From positions 310,001 to 374,000 of the forward strand of contig CAVYGO010000003.1 of assembly GCA_963768085.1 (NCBI GenBank): a stretch of 64,000 nt of DNA, given 5' to 3'. Positions 51,853-60,318 of the stretch are shown piece after piece (within the stretch, counting starts at the first letter, position 1; each line of letters starts with the position of its first letter). Under the pieces are notes generated by a model. That model searched no databases and was not told the origin of the DNA. It saw nothing but the letters and a program-made list of their open reading frames with translations. This DNA comes from Pukyongia sp963768085 (GTDB lineage: Bacteria > Bacteroidota > Bacteroidia > Flavobacteriales > Flavobacteriaceae). A program made the position numbers and the translations under genes.

Positions 51853-54711
51853 TTAGCCAACGATATTGATGATCTTTCCGGGCACTACGATCACCTTCTT
51901 TGGTGTACGACCCTCCATATAATGGGCGGTCTTTTCATGTGCCATTACGGCAGCCTCGATGTCATCCTTACTCATGTCCAATGGAAGTTCCAGCTTAAAA
52001 CGCATCTTTCCGTTGAAGGAAACCGGGTATTCCTTGGTGCTTTCCACCAGGAAACTTTCGTCAAATTTCGGGAAAGGTGCTTCGGAAATACTTTCTGAAT
52101 GTCCAAATTTGTTCCACAACTCCTCTGCGATATGAGGAGCGTATGGAGAGATCAGGACCAACAATGGTTCCAGCACATTCCTGGATGAACATTTTTGTGC
52201 TGTAAATTCGTTTACCGCGATCATAAAGGTGGAAACCGAAGTATTAAAACTGAAGTTCTCTATATCCTCCTCCACTTTCTTAATAGTCTTATGCAAGGTT
52301 TTAAGGTTATCTTTCGATCCTTCCTCATTACTCACCTTAAAATTCCCTTCTGCTCCCGTATGATATAATTTCCATAGTTTTTTCAGGAAGCTATGAACAC
52401 CGGTGATCCCGGCCGTACTCCAGGGTTTAGCCTGTTCCAATGGCCCAAGGAACATTTCGTACATGCGCAGCGTATCGGCTCCGTAGCGATGACAGATATC
52501 ATCCGGATTCACCACGTTGTACTTGGACTTGGACATTTTCTCTACTTCCCTTGACACTTTGAAAGTGCCGTCATCTTCCCTGATGAACTCTGCATTTTCG
52601 AATTCGGGGCGCCATTTTTTAAAGGCTTCGATATCTAGTTCGTTCGAAATATTGACCATGGAAATATCCGCGTGGATAGGTTGCAAGGTGTGATCCTCCT
52701 TTTTAGATTTAGTCACTAATTTATTTTCGCCTTCAATTCTAAAAACAAAAGCACTCTCCCCCAGGATCATCCCCTGGTTGATCAATTTCTTTGCATGTTC
52801 TTCTACCGGTAAATGACCCATGTCGTACATGAACTTCACCCAGAACCGACTATACAACAAATGCCCGGTGGCGTGTTCACTACCCCCCAGGTAGAGATCG
52901 ACATCTTTCCAGTAATCCAATGCTTCTTTGGATGCAAGCTCTTTTTCATTATGTGGATCCATATAGCGGAACATATAACAACTGCTACCAGCCCAACCCG
53001 GCATGGTGTTCAGTTCCAGTGGAAACACTGTCGTATTGTCGATGAGGTCATTGCTCACCACTGCGCTGTTCTCGATATCCCAGGCCCAAACGTCTGCTTG
53101 TCCCAATGGCGGATCACCCTCTTCTGTGGGCAAATACTTTTCTACTTCCGGTAATACCAAAGGCAGATGTTCGGTATCGATCATCTGTGGAAGACCATCC
53201 TTGTAATATACCGGAAACGGCTCACCCCAGTAGCGCTGTCTTGAAAAGACCGCATCCCGCAATCGATAGTTGATCTTTCCGGTTCCTGCTCCTTTTTTCT
53301 CCAACTCTTCGATCACCTTCCGAGTCGCGTCTTTATGATTCATACCATTCATAAAATCGCTGTTCGCGATCACTGTTTGGTCCTTATCCGCAAAGGCTTC
53401 TTCGGTAATATCCACCCCGTCAAAAATATTTGGTATCGGAATGTTGTAGAACTTTGCAAAATCGTAGTCTCTTTGGTCACCACAGGGAACGGCCATTACC
53501 GCCCCGGTACCATAACCTGCCAATACATAATCCCCAATCCAGACCGGGATCTCTTCCCCACTGAAGGGATGAATGGCGTACCCCCCGGTAAATACTCCGG
53601 AAATCGTCTTTACATCGGCCATCCGCTCTCGCTCACTTCGTTTGGCAGTAGCTTCTACGTAGGCCTCCACTTCAGCTTTTTGGGCTTTTGAAGTGATCTT
53701 AGCCACCAGCTCGTGTTCCGGTGCAAGGGTCATAAAACTCACACCGAAAATAGTGTCGGGGCGCGTAGTGAAAACCCCGATAGTATCATCGAAGCCTTTA
53801 AGGTTAAAAGAAACCATAGCACCTTCCGAACGGCCTATCCAATTGATCTGTGAATCTTTCAGCGGTTGTGGCCAGTCGATCTTATCCAGGCCATCCAGCA
53901 ATCGTTGTGCATAGGCTGTGATACGCATACTCCACTGCATCATCTTCTTACGGATCACAGGATAACCTCCACGTTCGGAAACGCCGTTCACCACTTCATC
54001 GTTTGCCAGTACAGTTCCTAATTCGGGACACCAGTTGACCTCGGTTTCGGCCAAATAGGTAAGTCTGTATTTAAGTAATACTCTTTGTTGTTCTTCAGAT
54101 GAAAAACCTTTCCATTCATCGGCGGAAAAAGTTTCCATAGCATCATCACAGGCAGCATTTACCTTCGTATTTCCTTCCGAAGAAAAAATGGGTATCAAAT
54201 CTTCAATGCTACGTGCCTTATCGGCATCGCAATCATACCAGCTTTCAAATAGCTGAATAAAGATCCACTGCGTCCATTTGTAATATTTCGGATCGGACGT
54301 TCGCACTTCACGGCTCCAGTCGAATGAAAATCCGATCTTATCCAGCTGTTTTCTGTAACCTTCTATTTTCGTTCCGTTTTTATCCATACCCCCCTCAATA
54401 TTCACTTTGGTGGTTTCAGCAGGGTGCTGCCCCGTCTGAATGGCATACTGTTCTGCCGGCAATCCAAAACTATCGTAACCCATGGGGTGGAGAACATTAA
54501 AACCCTTATGCCGCTTGTACCTTGAATACACATCGCTGGCTATATAACCCAGCGGATGGCCTACATGCAACCCCGCTCCTGATGGATATGGGAACATATC
54601 CAGGACATAATACTTGGGCTTATCGCTTTTATTCTCAGCCTTGAATGTTTGGTTTTCGGCCCAGTACTTTTGCCATTTGGCTTCTATATCGTTAAAATGA
54701 TACTGATTCAT
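51853..54711 (-). CDS. leuS: Leucyl-tRNA synthetase
   Basis: 952 residues. The HIGH-type motif HVGHPLGY, an editing domain with TTRPDTIFGVSFMTLAPEH, the KMSKSKYNVVNPDD signature and the leucine-specific C-terminal region are all present. It charges tRNA-Leu. The length is normal for Bacteroidota LeuS. A perfect -7 box is upstream, divergent from ftsX. Confidence 0.97.
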   Translation of the reverse strand: MNQYHFNDIEAKWQKYWAENQTFKAENKSDKPKYYVLDMFPYPSGAGLHVGHPLGYIASDVYSRYKRHKGFNVLHPMGYDSFGLPAEQYAIQTGQHPAETTKVNIEGGMDKNGTKIEGYRKQLDKIGFSFDWSREVRTSDPKYYKWTQWIFIQLFESWYDCDADKARSIEDLIPIFSSEGNTKVNAACDDAMETFSADEWKGFSSEEQQRVLLKYRLTYLAETEVNWCPELGTVLANDEVVNGVSERGGYPVIRKKMMQWSMRITAYAQRLLDGLDKIDWPQPLKDSQINWIGRSEGAMVSFNLKGFDDTIGVFTTRPDTIFGVSFMTLAPEHELVAKITSKAQKAEVEAYVEATAKRSERERMADVKTISGVFTGGYAIHPFSGEEIPVWIGDYVLAGYGTGAVMAVPCGDQRDYDFAKFYNIPIPNIFDGVDITEEAFADKDQTVIANSDFMNGMNHKDATRKVIEELEKKGAGTGKINYRLRDAVFSRQRYWGEPFPVYYKDGLPQMIDTEHLPLVLPEVEKYLPTEEGDPPLGQADVWAWDIENSAVVSNDLIDNTTVFPLELNTMPGWAGSSCYMFRYMDPHNEKELASKEALDYWKDVDLYLGGSEHATGHLLYSRFWVKFMYDMGHLPVEEHAKKLINQGMILGESAFVFRIEGENKLVTKSKKEDHTLQPIHADISMVNISNELDIEAFKKWRPEFENAEFIREDDGTFKVSREVEKMSKSKYNVVNPDDICHRYGADTLRMYEMFLGPLEQAKPWSTAGITGVHSFLKKLWKLYHTGAEGNFKVSNEEGSKDNLKTLHKTIKKVEEDIENFSFNTSVSTFMIAVNEFTAQKCSSRNVLEPLLVLISPYAPHIAEELWNKFGHSESISEAPFPKFDESFLVESTKEYPVSFNGKMRFKLELPLDMSKDDIEAAVMAHEKTAHYMEGRTPKKVIVVPGKIINIVG

Positions 54712-54733
54712 AGTTTGTTTTACTGCGAAGGAG

Positions 54734-54741
54734 CAAATTTA
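54734..54741 (-). promoter_or_regulatory. -7 box for leuS
   Basis: Minus-strand TAAATTTG, perfect TAnnTTTG, 22 bases before the ATG at 54711. Confidence 0.5.
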
Positions 54742-54802
54742 CGTGTATTGTACGAAAGAGAAAAGTTTAAACGTTAGTTAGTCAGAGTAGTAAAAATCAT
54801 TG

Positions 54803-54810
54803 TATTTTTA
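54803..54810 (+). promoter_or_regulatory. Possible -7 box for the ftsX operon
   Basis: TATTTTTA (one mismatch to TAnnTTTG), 20 bases before the ATG at 54831. Confidence 0.35.
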
Positions 54811-54830
54811 CGCTCATAACAGCTTCAAAA

Positions 54831-55709
54831 ATGGCAACGGCTTTCGAAAAGTATCAAAAAAGACGTCTTATTTCTTCTTATTTCTCTGTGGTGATCAGTA
54901 TTGGCCTGGTGTTATTCCTATTAGGATTATTGGGTTTGCTAGTATTGAATTCGAAACGCGTTGCCGATCACTTTAAAGAGCAGGTACCCATTGTTATTTT
55001 TCTGAAAGATACCGCCAAGGAAGTTGAGATCAATCAACTGAAACAAAGCCTGGAACTGGCAGATTATACTAGATACGCGAATTATGTTACCAAGGAAGAG
55101 GCAGCCGAAGCGCATATGGCCGAAATTGGCGAGGATTATGTGGATTACCTGGGTGAAAATCCCCTTCAGAATAATATTGATGTAAGATTGCGGGCCGATT
55201 ATGTAACTCCAGAAAAAGTAGAAGAGATCATTACCGAATTGAAGAGCAAGCCCTTTGTGGATGATGTGGGATACGACAAGCCGCTTATCGAACAACTCAC
55301 AAAGAATGTACAGCGCATTAGTTTTTGGGTGCTTGTGGTAGCGGCTATCTTCCTTGTTGTCGCGATCCTCCTTATCAATAGTTCGATCAGGCTATCGGTT
55401 TATGCGAAACGATTCACGATAAAAACGATGCAGATGGTAGGCGCAACCAAACAATTCATACGGCGTCCTTTTATATGGAAAAGTGTGCGATTGGGTATTA
55501 TTGGCTCCATACTTGCAATGGGAGGAATGGCGTTCATTTTGTATTATCTGAATAAAACCTTCCCGGAATTAGGACTTACACAGGATACGGTATTGATCGT
55601 TTCCTTATTTGTTTTTATTTTTCTAATGGGGCTTATTATTACATGGATCAGTACGTTTTTCGCAACCCAACGTTTCTTAAACTTGCGCACCGATGAACTC
55701 TACTATTAA
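54831..55709 (+). CDS. ftsX: FtsX-like cell-division ABC permease
   Basis: 292 residues with one N-terminal helix, an extracytoplasmic domain (residues ~45-165) and three C-terminal helices, the FtsX pattern. The motif FVDDVGYDKPLIEQLTKNV and the coupling segment LSVYAKRFTIKTMQMVGATKQFI are typical. FtsEX regulates cell-wall hydrolases at division. ftsE is not in the window. It overlaps the next gene by 17 bp. Confidence 0.92.
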   Translation: MATAFEKYQKRRLISSYFSVVISIGLVLFLLGLLGLLVLNSKRVADHFKEQVPIVIFLKDTAKEVEINQLKQSLELADYTRYANYVTKEEAAEAHMAEIGEDYVDYLGENPLQNNIDVRLRADYVTPEKVEEIITELKSKPFVDDVGYDKPLIEQLTKNVQRISFWVLVVAAIFLVVAILLINSSIRLSVYAKRFTIKTMQMVGATKQFIRRPFIWKSVRLGIIGSILAMGGMAFILYYLNKTFPELGLTQDTVLIVSLFVFIFLMGLIITWISTFFATQRFLNLRTDELYY

Positions 55710-56034
55710 AAGACTCGCAATTCTAATTGCGCTTCCTTTTCTCACATCCGGCTGCCTGATCCAGAATCCAAAGTCGGAAGATTGTGTAATTAAGGAAATA
55801 ACTGTTACCGCTATAAAGGAAGGCTCATCCTACGACATCGTAATTAAAGAGATGGGAGACGACTTCTATTATATCAATCGCGGACTGGAACAAGGTTTAA
55901 CCATCGAAGGTCTGCAGGAACAAATAATGAATAAAAAGGTTAACTTGCATTTGTACAATTTTTGGTTCGGTACTTCCGAACATATTTCACAATTAACACT
56001 AGAAGACAACGTTCTATTTACTGAATTTGACTAA
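55693..56034 (+). CDS. Small lipoprotein in the ftsX-uppP operon
   Basis: 113 residues. A signal with lipobox LTSGCLI precedes a short domain containing CVIKEITVTAIKEGSSYDIVI and a Tyr-rich patch. I do not recognise the family. It overlaps ftsX by 17 bp and is 2 bp upstream of the DUF3098 gene, so it belongs to the envelope operon. Confidence 0.72.
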   Translation: MNSTIKRLAILIALPFLTSGCLIQNPKSEDCVIKEITVTAIKEGSSYDIVIKEMGDDFYYINRGLEQGLTIEGLQEQIMNKKVNLHLYNFWFGTSEHISQLTLEDNVLFTEFD

Positions 56035-56036
56035 TT

Positions 56037-56297
56037 ATGGGAGAAAAGAAACGCAAAGAAGCAGCAAAGGTTAATAGTTTCGTATTCGAAAAGAAGAACT
56101 ACAAGTTCATGCTCATAGGAGTTGCATTTATTGCTTTAGGCTTCATCCTTATGGCGGGAGGTGGTAGTGACGACCCTAATGTTTTCAATCCCGAAATATA
56201 TAGCTGGAGGCGAATACGTCTTGCTCCGGCGCTTATCCTGATAGGCTTCGGATTTGAAGTGTACGCCATACTGTTGAATCCGAATAAAGAAGAATAA
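56037..56297 (+). CDS. DUF3098 membrane protein
   Basis: 86 residues with two helices (NYKFMLIGVAFIALGFILMAG and RIRLAPALILIGFGFEVYAI) around the conserved SDDPNVFNPEIYSWRRI turn, the DUF3098 signature. A Bacteroidota protein of unknown function, regularly placed between ftsX and uppP as here. Confidence 0.9.
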   Translation: MGEKKRKEAAKVNSFVFEKKNYKFMLIGVAFIALGFILMAGGGSDDPNVFNPEIYSWRRIRLAPALILIGFGFEVYAILLNPNKEE

Positions 56298-56300
56298 CCC

Positions 56301-57098
56301 ATGGACATTTGGGACGCTGTTATCCTTGGCGTTGTTCAGGGCTTCACCGAATTTTTACCTGTTTCATCGAGTGGCCACCTGGAACTTGGCAAAGCTATTC
56401 TTGGGGATACTTCTGTACCGGAAGAAAGCTTACTTTTCACTGTAGTCCTTCACTTTGCCACCGCTTTGAGCACTATTGTAGTGTTCAGAAAAGATGTTTG
56501 GGAAATTATCAGTGGCCTCATTACGTTCAAATGGAACGAGGAAACCAAATTCTCCCTGAAAATTATTATATCCATGATTCCAGCGACCGTTGTGGGTGTA
56601 TTATTCGAAGAGGAACTCGAAGCTTTTTTTGGAGGAAACATCGCATTCGTAGGAGCTATGCTGATAGTAACAGCAGTTCTGTTATGGCTGGCCGACAGGG
56701 CAAAAAATACAGGTAAGAAAGTATCTAATAGTAACGCTTTTGTAATTGGTATTTCTCAAGCCGTGGCCATGCTTCCCGGAATATCCCGCAGTGGAGCTAC
56801 TATCTCTACCTCGGTCCTCCTTGGCAACGATAAAAGTAAAGCCGCACGCTTCTCCTTCCTTATGGTGGTACCCCTCATCTTTGGAAAAATAGCCAAAGAC
56901 ATTTATAGCGGGGAGTTATCTGGCGAAAACACCGACTTCACTATCTTGGGTATTGGCTTTGTCGCTGCTTTTATTTGCGGACTTCTGGCATGTACCTGGA
57001 TGATCACCCTGGTACGAAAAAGTAAGCTGTCCTATTTCGCCATCTATTGCCTTTTGGTTGGTTTAATAGCTATTGTAACCAGTTTTTATATTTCCTGA
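56301..57098 (+). CDS. uppP: Undecaprenyl-diphosphatase
   Basis: 265 residues, multi-helix. The motif GVVQGFTEFLPVSSSGHLEL and the second motif PGISRSGATIST carry the catalytic Glu, Ser and Arg residues of BacA/UppP. It removes phosphate from undecaprenyl diphosphate to recycle the cell-wall lipid carrier, and gives some bacitracin resistance. Its stop shares one base with the truB ATG (TGATG). Confidence 0.96.
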   Translation: MDIWDAVILGVVQGFTEFLPVSSSGHLELGKAILGDTSVPEESLLFTVVLHFATALSTIVVFRKDVWEIISGLITFKWNEETKFSLKIIISMIPATVVGVLFEEELEAFFGGNIAFVGAMLIVTAVLLWLADRAKNTGKKVSNSNAFVIGISQAVAMLPGISRSGATISTSVLLGNDKSKAARFSFLMVVPLIFGKIAKDIYSGELSGENTDFTILGIGFVAAFICGLLACTWMITLVRKSKLSYFAIYCLLVGLIAIVTSFYIS

Positions 57099-57787
57099 TG
57101 ACTGCTGAAGACTATTTAGAAGGACAAGTCGTATTGATAGACAAACCACTGGAATGGACATCTTTCCAGGTTGTGAACAAGGTCCGTTGGCTTATCCGAA
57201 GGAAATACGGGATAAAAAAGATAAAAGTAGGGCATGCAGGAACTTTAGACCCTTTAGCAACAGGGCTTTTGATTCTTTGTACGGGAATGTTCACTAAAAA
57301 GATCGAAACCTACCAGGCTCAGGAAAAAGAATATACCGGAACCATAACATTAGGGAGCACAACACCAAGTTTCGATCTGGAAACTGAGATTGATGAACAT
57401 TTCGACACCACGAATATCTCTCATGAAGAAATTATCAAGGCCTCAGGGCTGTTTATTGGAGATATTCAGCAACAACCTCCCATATTCTCTGCCCTAAAAA
57501 AAGAAGGTAAACGCCTCTACGACTATGCCAGAGAAGGCAAACAAGTGGAAATTTCCACCCGGACCATCCATATTTCAGAATTTGAAATTACCGGGATTGA
57601 TCTGCCTGAAGTAAACTTTCGGGTAGTTTGCAGTAAAGGAACCTATATTAGGTCCCTGGCGCACGATTTCGGGAAAGCACTGAATAATGGGGGGCATCTC
57701 AGCAAATTACGGCGTACTCGTATTGGTGAATTCAATGTGTCGGATGCGCTGTCTATCGAAGAATTCGAAAAGAGCCTGTTAAGTTAA
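57098..57787 (+). CDS. truB: tRNA pseudouridine-55 synthase
   Basis: 229 residues from ATG 57098 (MTAEDYLEGQVVLIDKPLEW). The catalytic motif GHAGTLDPLATGLLIL contains the essential Asp, and RVVCSKGTYIRSLAHDFG is the second conserved block. It makes pseudouridine 55 in the T-loop of tRNAs. It starts in the last base of the uppP stop, so it is cotranscribed. Confidence 0.96.
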   Translation: MTAEDYLEGQVVLIDKPLEWTSFQVVNKVRWLIRRKYGIKKIKVGHAGTLDPLATGLLILCTGMFTKKIETYQAQEKEYTGTITLGSTTPSFDLETEIDEHFDTTNISHEEIIKASGLFIGDIQQQPPIFSALKKEGKRLYDYAREGKQVEISTRTIHISEFEITGIDLPEVNFRVVCSKGTYIRSLAHDFGKALNNGGHLSKLRRTRIGEFNVSDALSIEEFEKSLLS

Positions 57788-57857
57788 AAAGCTCTTAATC
57801 TTCTGGTAAATAAGCACTTTTCAAATAAATTTGTATCATTGTTGTAGAATTTGCCCC

Positions 57858-58560
57858 ATGAAATTCGATTATTCATATCGTGCTTTTTTAATAACGTCGC
57901 TCATTTTTGGCTGTCTGTTCCTTATACTTTATTCAGCAAAACTCGGTGCAGGTTTCCCTTTAGATGAATCGTCCTACGATGTTGAATACGCAGATGAATT
58001 GCCTGTTCCCGAGGAGGAAATCGCCAAACTCACTCCTTCAGAACAAAGGGCTATAGAAACCAACAAAGCCTTTAATGAAGCCGAGAAGTTTATTTCAGAC
58101 CTGGAAACTTCCGAAAGTGAGATCGATGATAAACTTGCCGAATTGGACGCTGCTATTAATGACACCCAGTTCGTTTCAGAAGAAAGAATAAAAGAAGCCC
58201 GGGAAAAGCTAAAAGAAGCCCGGGAAATAGCACTAAAACGAAAAAAACAGAAAAAGGCCGAAATCGGGTTCAGGAAACCGAAATACCACTATTAGCTACG
58301 AACTCGTAAACCGTAGAGATCTATATATCCCAAATCCGGTATATACCTGCGACAGAGGCGGAATAATTGTCATAAATATTCAGGTCAATGCCCTTGGAAA
58401 GGTGACCAAAACCAATTATAATAAAAAGGCATCCACTACCCAAAATGGTTGCTTAATTGAAAGTGCCATAATCTATGCGAAAAAAGCGCGTTTCAACACC
58501 GCTGCCGCCGTTGAGAGTCAAAAGGGATCGATCACCTATAATTTTCCTGGTCAGTATTGA
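57858..58560 (+). pseudogene. TonB-like energy transducer, one frameshift in a poly-A run
   Basis: Frame A (from ATG 57858) gives an N-terminal membrane helix (FLITSLIFGCLFLILYSAKL), an acidic linker and a heptad-repeat coiled coil (KEAREKLKEAREIALKRKK; its DNA repeats with a 21-bp period, 58191-58227), then runs out at 58295 in IGFRKPKYHY. The +1 frame continues as KSGSGNRNTTISYELVNRR, then PNPVYTCDRGGIIVINIQV to SITYNFPGQY and TGA at 58558-58560, which is the usual Bacteroidota TonB-like C-terminal domain. One extra A in A7 (58241-58247) or in the A5 run just after explains the shift. It abuts the convergent thioredoxin-like stop with no gap. Confidence 0.8.
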
Positions 58561-59184
58561 TTAGATAATCTCTGACAAGTCCTGTAGGATACTCTGACCT
58601 TTGTCCTTATTGTACCATACTTGAAGATCTTGTTTGAATTCCGGAGTAAGGGTTCCGTGTAATGCCTTATAGTCGTTAACCATTTTTGCAGCGGCCGCTG
58701 GCCTTGAGCCCCATTCATATAGAATTTCCTCAGTTTCATTGTTAATAACGATCAACTTCGGGATAGATCTGGCACCATTGGTAAGGAAAGCATCCATGAG
58801 CTCCGGATGCATGTCACGATAAATAATTCTCAGATCTATTCCATCTGAAAGTTCTGCCAACTTATTCATTGCGGGGATCGATTGAGCCGCATCACCACAC
58901 CAACTTTCGGAAATGACCAGCCATGTCTGATTTCCCCCGAAGGCCATAAATTTTTCCGCCATCGCTGCAGGAACCTTGATAGTCTTATCTAATCGACGCA
59001 TACGTGCATCATTAAGTTTGGTATAAGTTGTATTGGCCTCTGTTTGCTCGGGACTCGTGCTTAATCCCTCGCTTGCAAGTTCGGAAACTATATTTCTATA
59101 GGTCTTATAATCGATAGTTTCACTCAATTTTTCTTTTATGAGCTCCACTTTTTTGTCTTGTGTAATTTCCATAATATTTTCCAT
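58561..59184 (-). CDS. Thioredoxin-family protein lacking the second active-site Cys
   Basis: 207 residues. The thioredoxin-like fold is seen in VISESWCGDAAQSIPAMNKLAEL, in which the CxxC position reads C-G-D-A, so the second cysteine is missing, and in RSIPKLIVINNETEEILYEW with the cis-Pro. Such proteins act as single-Cys redox or peroxide-response proteins; the substrate is unknown. The ATG at 59184 (MENIMEIT) or 59172 is possible. Confidence 0.85.
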   Translation of the reverse strand: MENIMEITQDKKVELIKEKLSETIDYKTYRNIVSELASEGLSTSPEQTEANTTYTKLNDARMRRLDKTIKVPAAMAEKFMAFGGNQTWLVISESWCGDAAQSIPAMNKLAELSDGIDLRIIYRDMHPELMDAFLTNGARSIPKLIVINNETEEILYEWGSRPAAAAKMVNDYKALHGTLTPEFKQDLQVWYNKDKGQSILQDLSEII

Positions 59185-59246
59185 GCGAATTGAGTCGCAA
59201 AAATTTAAAAAACTTACTACCTTTCCTATGACTAAAATCAGAAATT

Positions 59247-59819
59247 ATGACAAAGGCTCGATGTGCCTGGTGTGGTAAGGATCCTTTATATGTAGCGTAT
59301 CATGACACAGAATGGGGTGTTCCTGTGAAGGAGGACCATAAGCTTTTCGAATTCCTTATTTTGGAGACTTTTCAAGCCGGTTTGAGCTGGATCACCGTCT
59401 TGAGAAAACGGGAGAATTTCAGAAAAGCATTCGATAATTTCGATTATAAAAAAGTAGCAAAATACGATCAGGAGAAAATAGATTCTTTATTGCTCGATGC
59501 CGGGATCATTAGGAATAGACTAAAAGTGAACGCGACGGTTACAAATGCTATTGCATTTATGGAAGTGCAAAAGGAGTTTGGTAGTTTCAGCGATTATATA
59601 TGGAGATTTGTAGATGATAGACCCACAGTTAATTCTTTTAAGACTATGGCAGATATTCCCGCAAATACATTAATTAGCGATGAAATAAGTAAAGACTTGA
59701 AAAAACGCGGATTTAAATTTGTAGGAACTACGGTGGTCTATGCCCATATGCAGGCAACAGGAATGGTAAACGATCATGTTACAGAATGTTTCCGCTATAA
59801 GGAGATAAACTCGATGTAA
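59247..59819 (+). CDS. tag: DNA-3-methyladenine glycosylase I
   Basis: 190 residues. The N-terminal zinc Cys and family start CAWCGKDPLYVAYHDTEWG, the ETFQAGLSWITVLRKRENFR block and the C-terminal NDHVTECFRY (His and Cys zinc ligands) identify Tag. It removes 3-methyladenine from alkylated DNA. A second alkylation-response gene (the ATL at 16961) lies elsewhere in the window. Confidence 0.95.
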   Translation: MTKARCAWCGKDPLYVAYHDTEWGVPVKEDHKLFEFLILETFQAGLSWITVLRKRENFRKAFDNFDYKKVAKYDQEKIDSLLLDAGIIRNRLKVNATVTNAIAFMEVQKEFGSFSDYIWRFVDDRPTVNSFKTMADIPANTLISDEISKDLKKRGFKFVGTTVVYAHMQATGMVNDHVTECFRYKEINSM

Positions 59820-59822
59820 AAG

Positions 59823-60167
59823 TTAATTGGAGCCGGCTACGGATGGGTTGAGATAACTGTTAGTTGCCGGGTCGAGCTTTAATGCTTTCAGGGTTTGCTG
59901 ATACCTGAATTTCAACATGGGATCTTCCAAAGCCTCTGATTCAAACAACTTTTCGAACCATTTCTTAGCTTCTGAATGATTACCTTCAAAATAATGGGCA
60001 TTCCCCAGTGCTTTATAAATCTTCGGCGTTCCATATCCCTCTTTTACCACTTGTTCATATACCGCAGTACGGTCCACGTCCTTGTTCACGTCGGTTGAAG
60101 ACTGCGCGATACTGCTGGTCGTTATGCAAACGACAACTAAGAAAGTGTATATGAAGTGCCTATTCAT
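59823..60167 (-). CDS. Short exported TPR protein
   Basis: 114 residues. A signal peptide (IYTFLVVVCITTSSIAQ) is followed by one or two tetratricopeptide units (IYKALGNAHYFEGNHSEAKKW and DPMLKFRYQQTLKALKLDP). It resembles the N-terminal TPR part of larger OmpA-family envelope proteins of Flavobacteria but stops at residue 114, with no sign of a frameshifted continuation. Function unknown. Confidence 0.72.
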   Translation of the reverse strand: MNRHFIYTFLVVVCITTSSIAQSSTDVNKDVDRTAVYEQVVKEGYGTPKIYKALGNAHYFEGNHSEAKKWFEKLFESEALEDPMLKFRYQQTLKALKLDPATNSYLNPSVAGSN

Positions 60168-60318
60168 GAATGGGGACGTAAGAAAATTCGGTAGCTAATA
60201 TGCTGATAATCTGCCTAAAAACCAAATATTTTCGTTCAAGCACCAATCCTTACACTTAGATATTTGATTTTTCATTCAAAAACCGCCTTCCAATGCGTTC
60301 TTTTAAGCTAGTTTCTTC

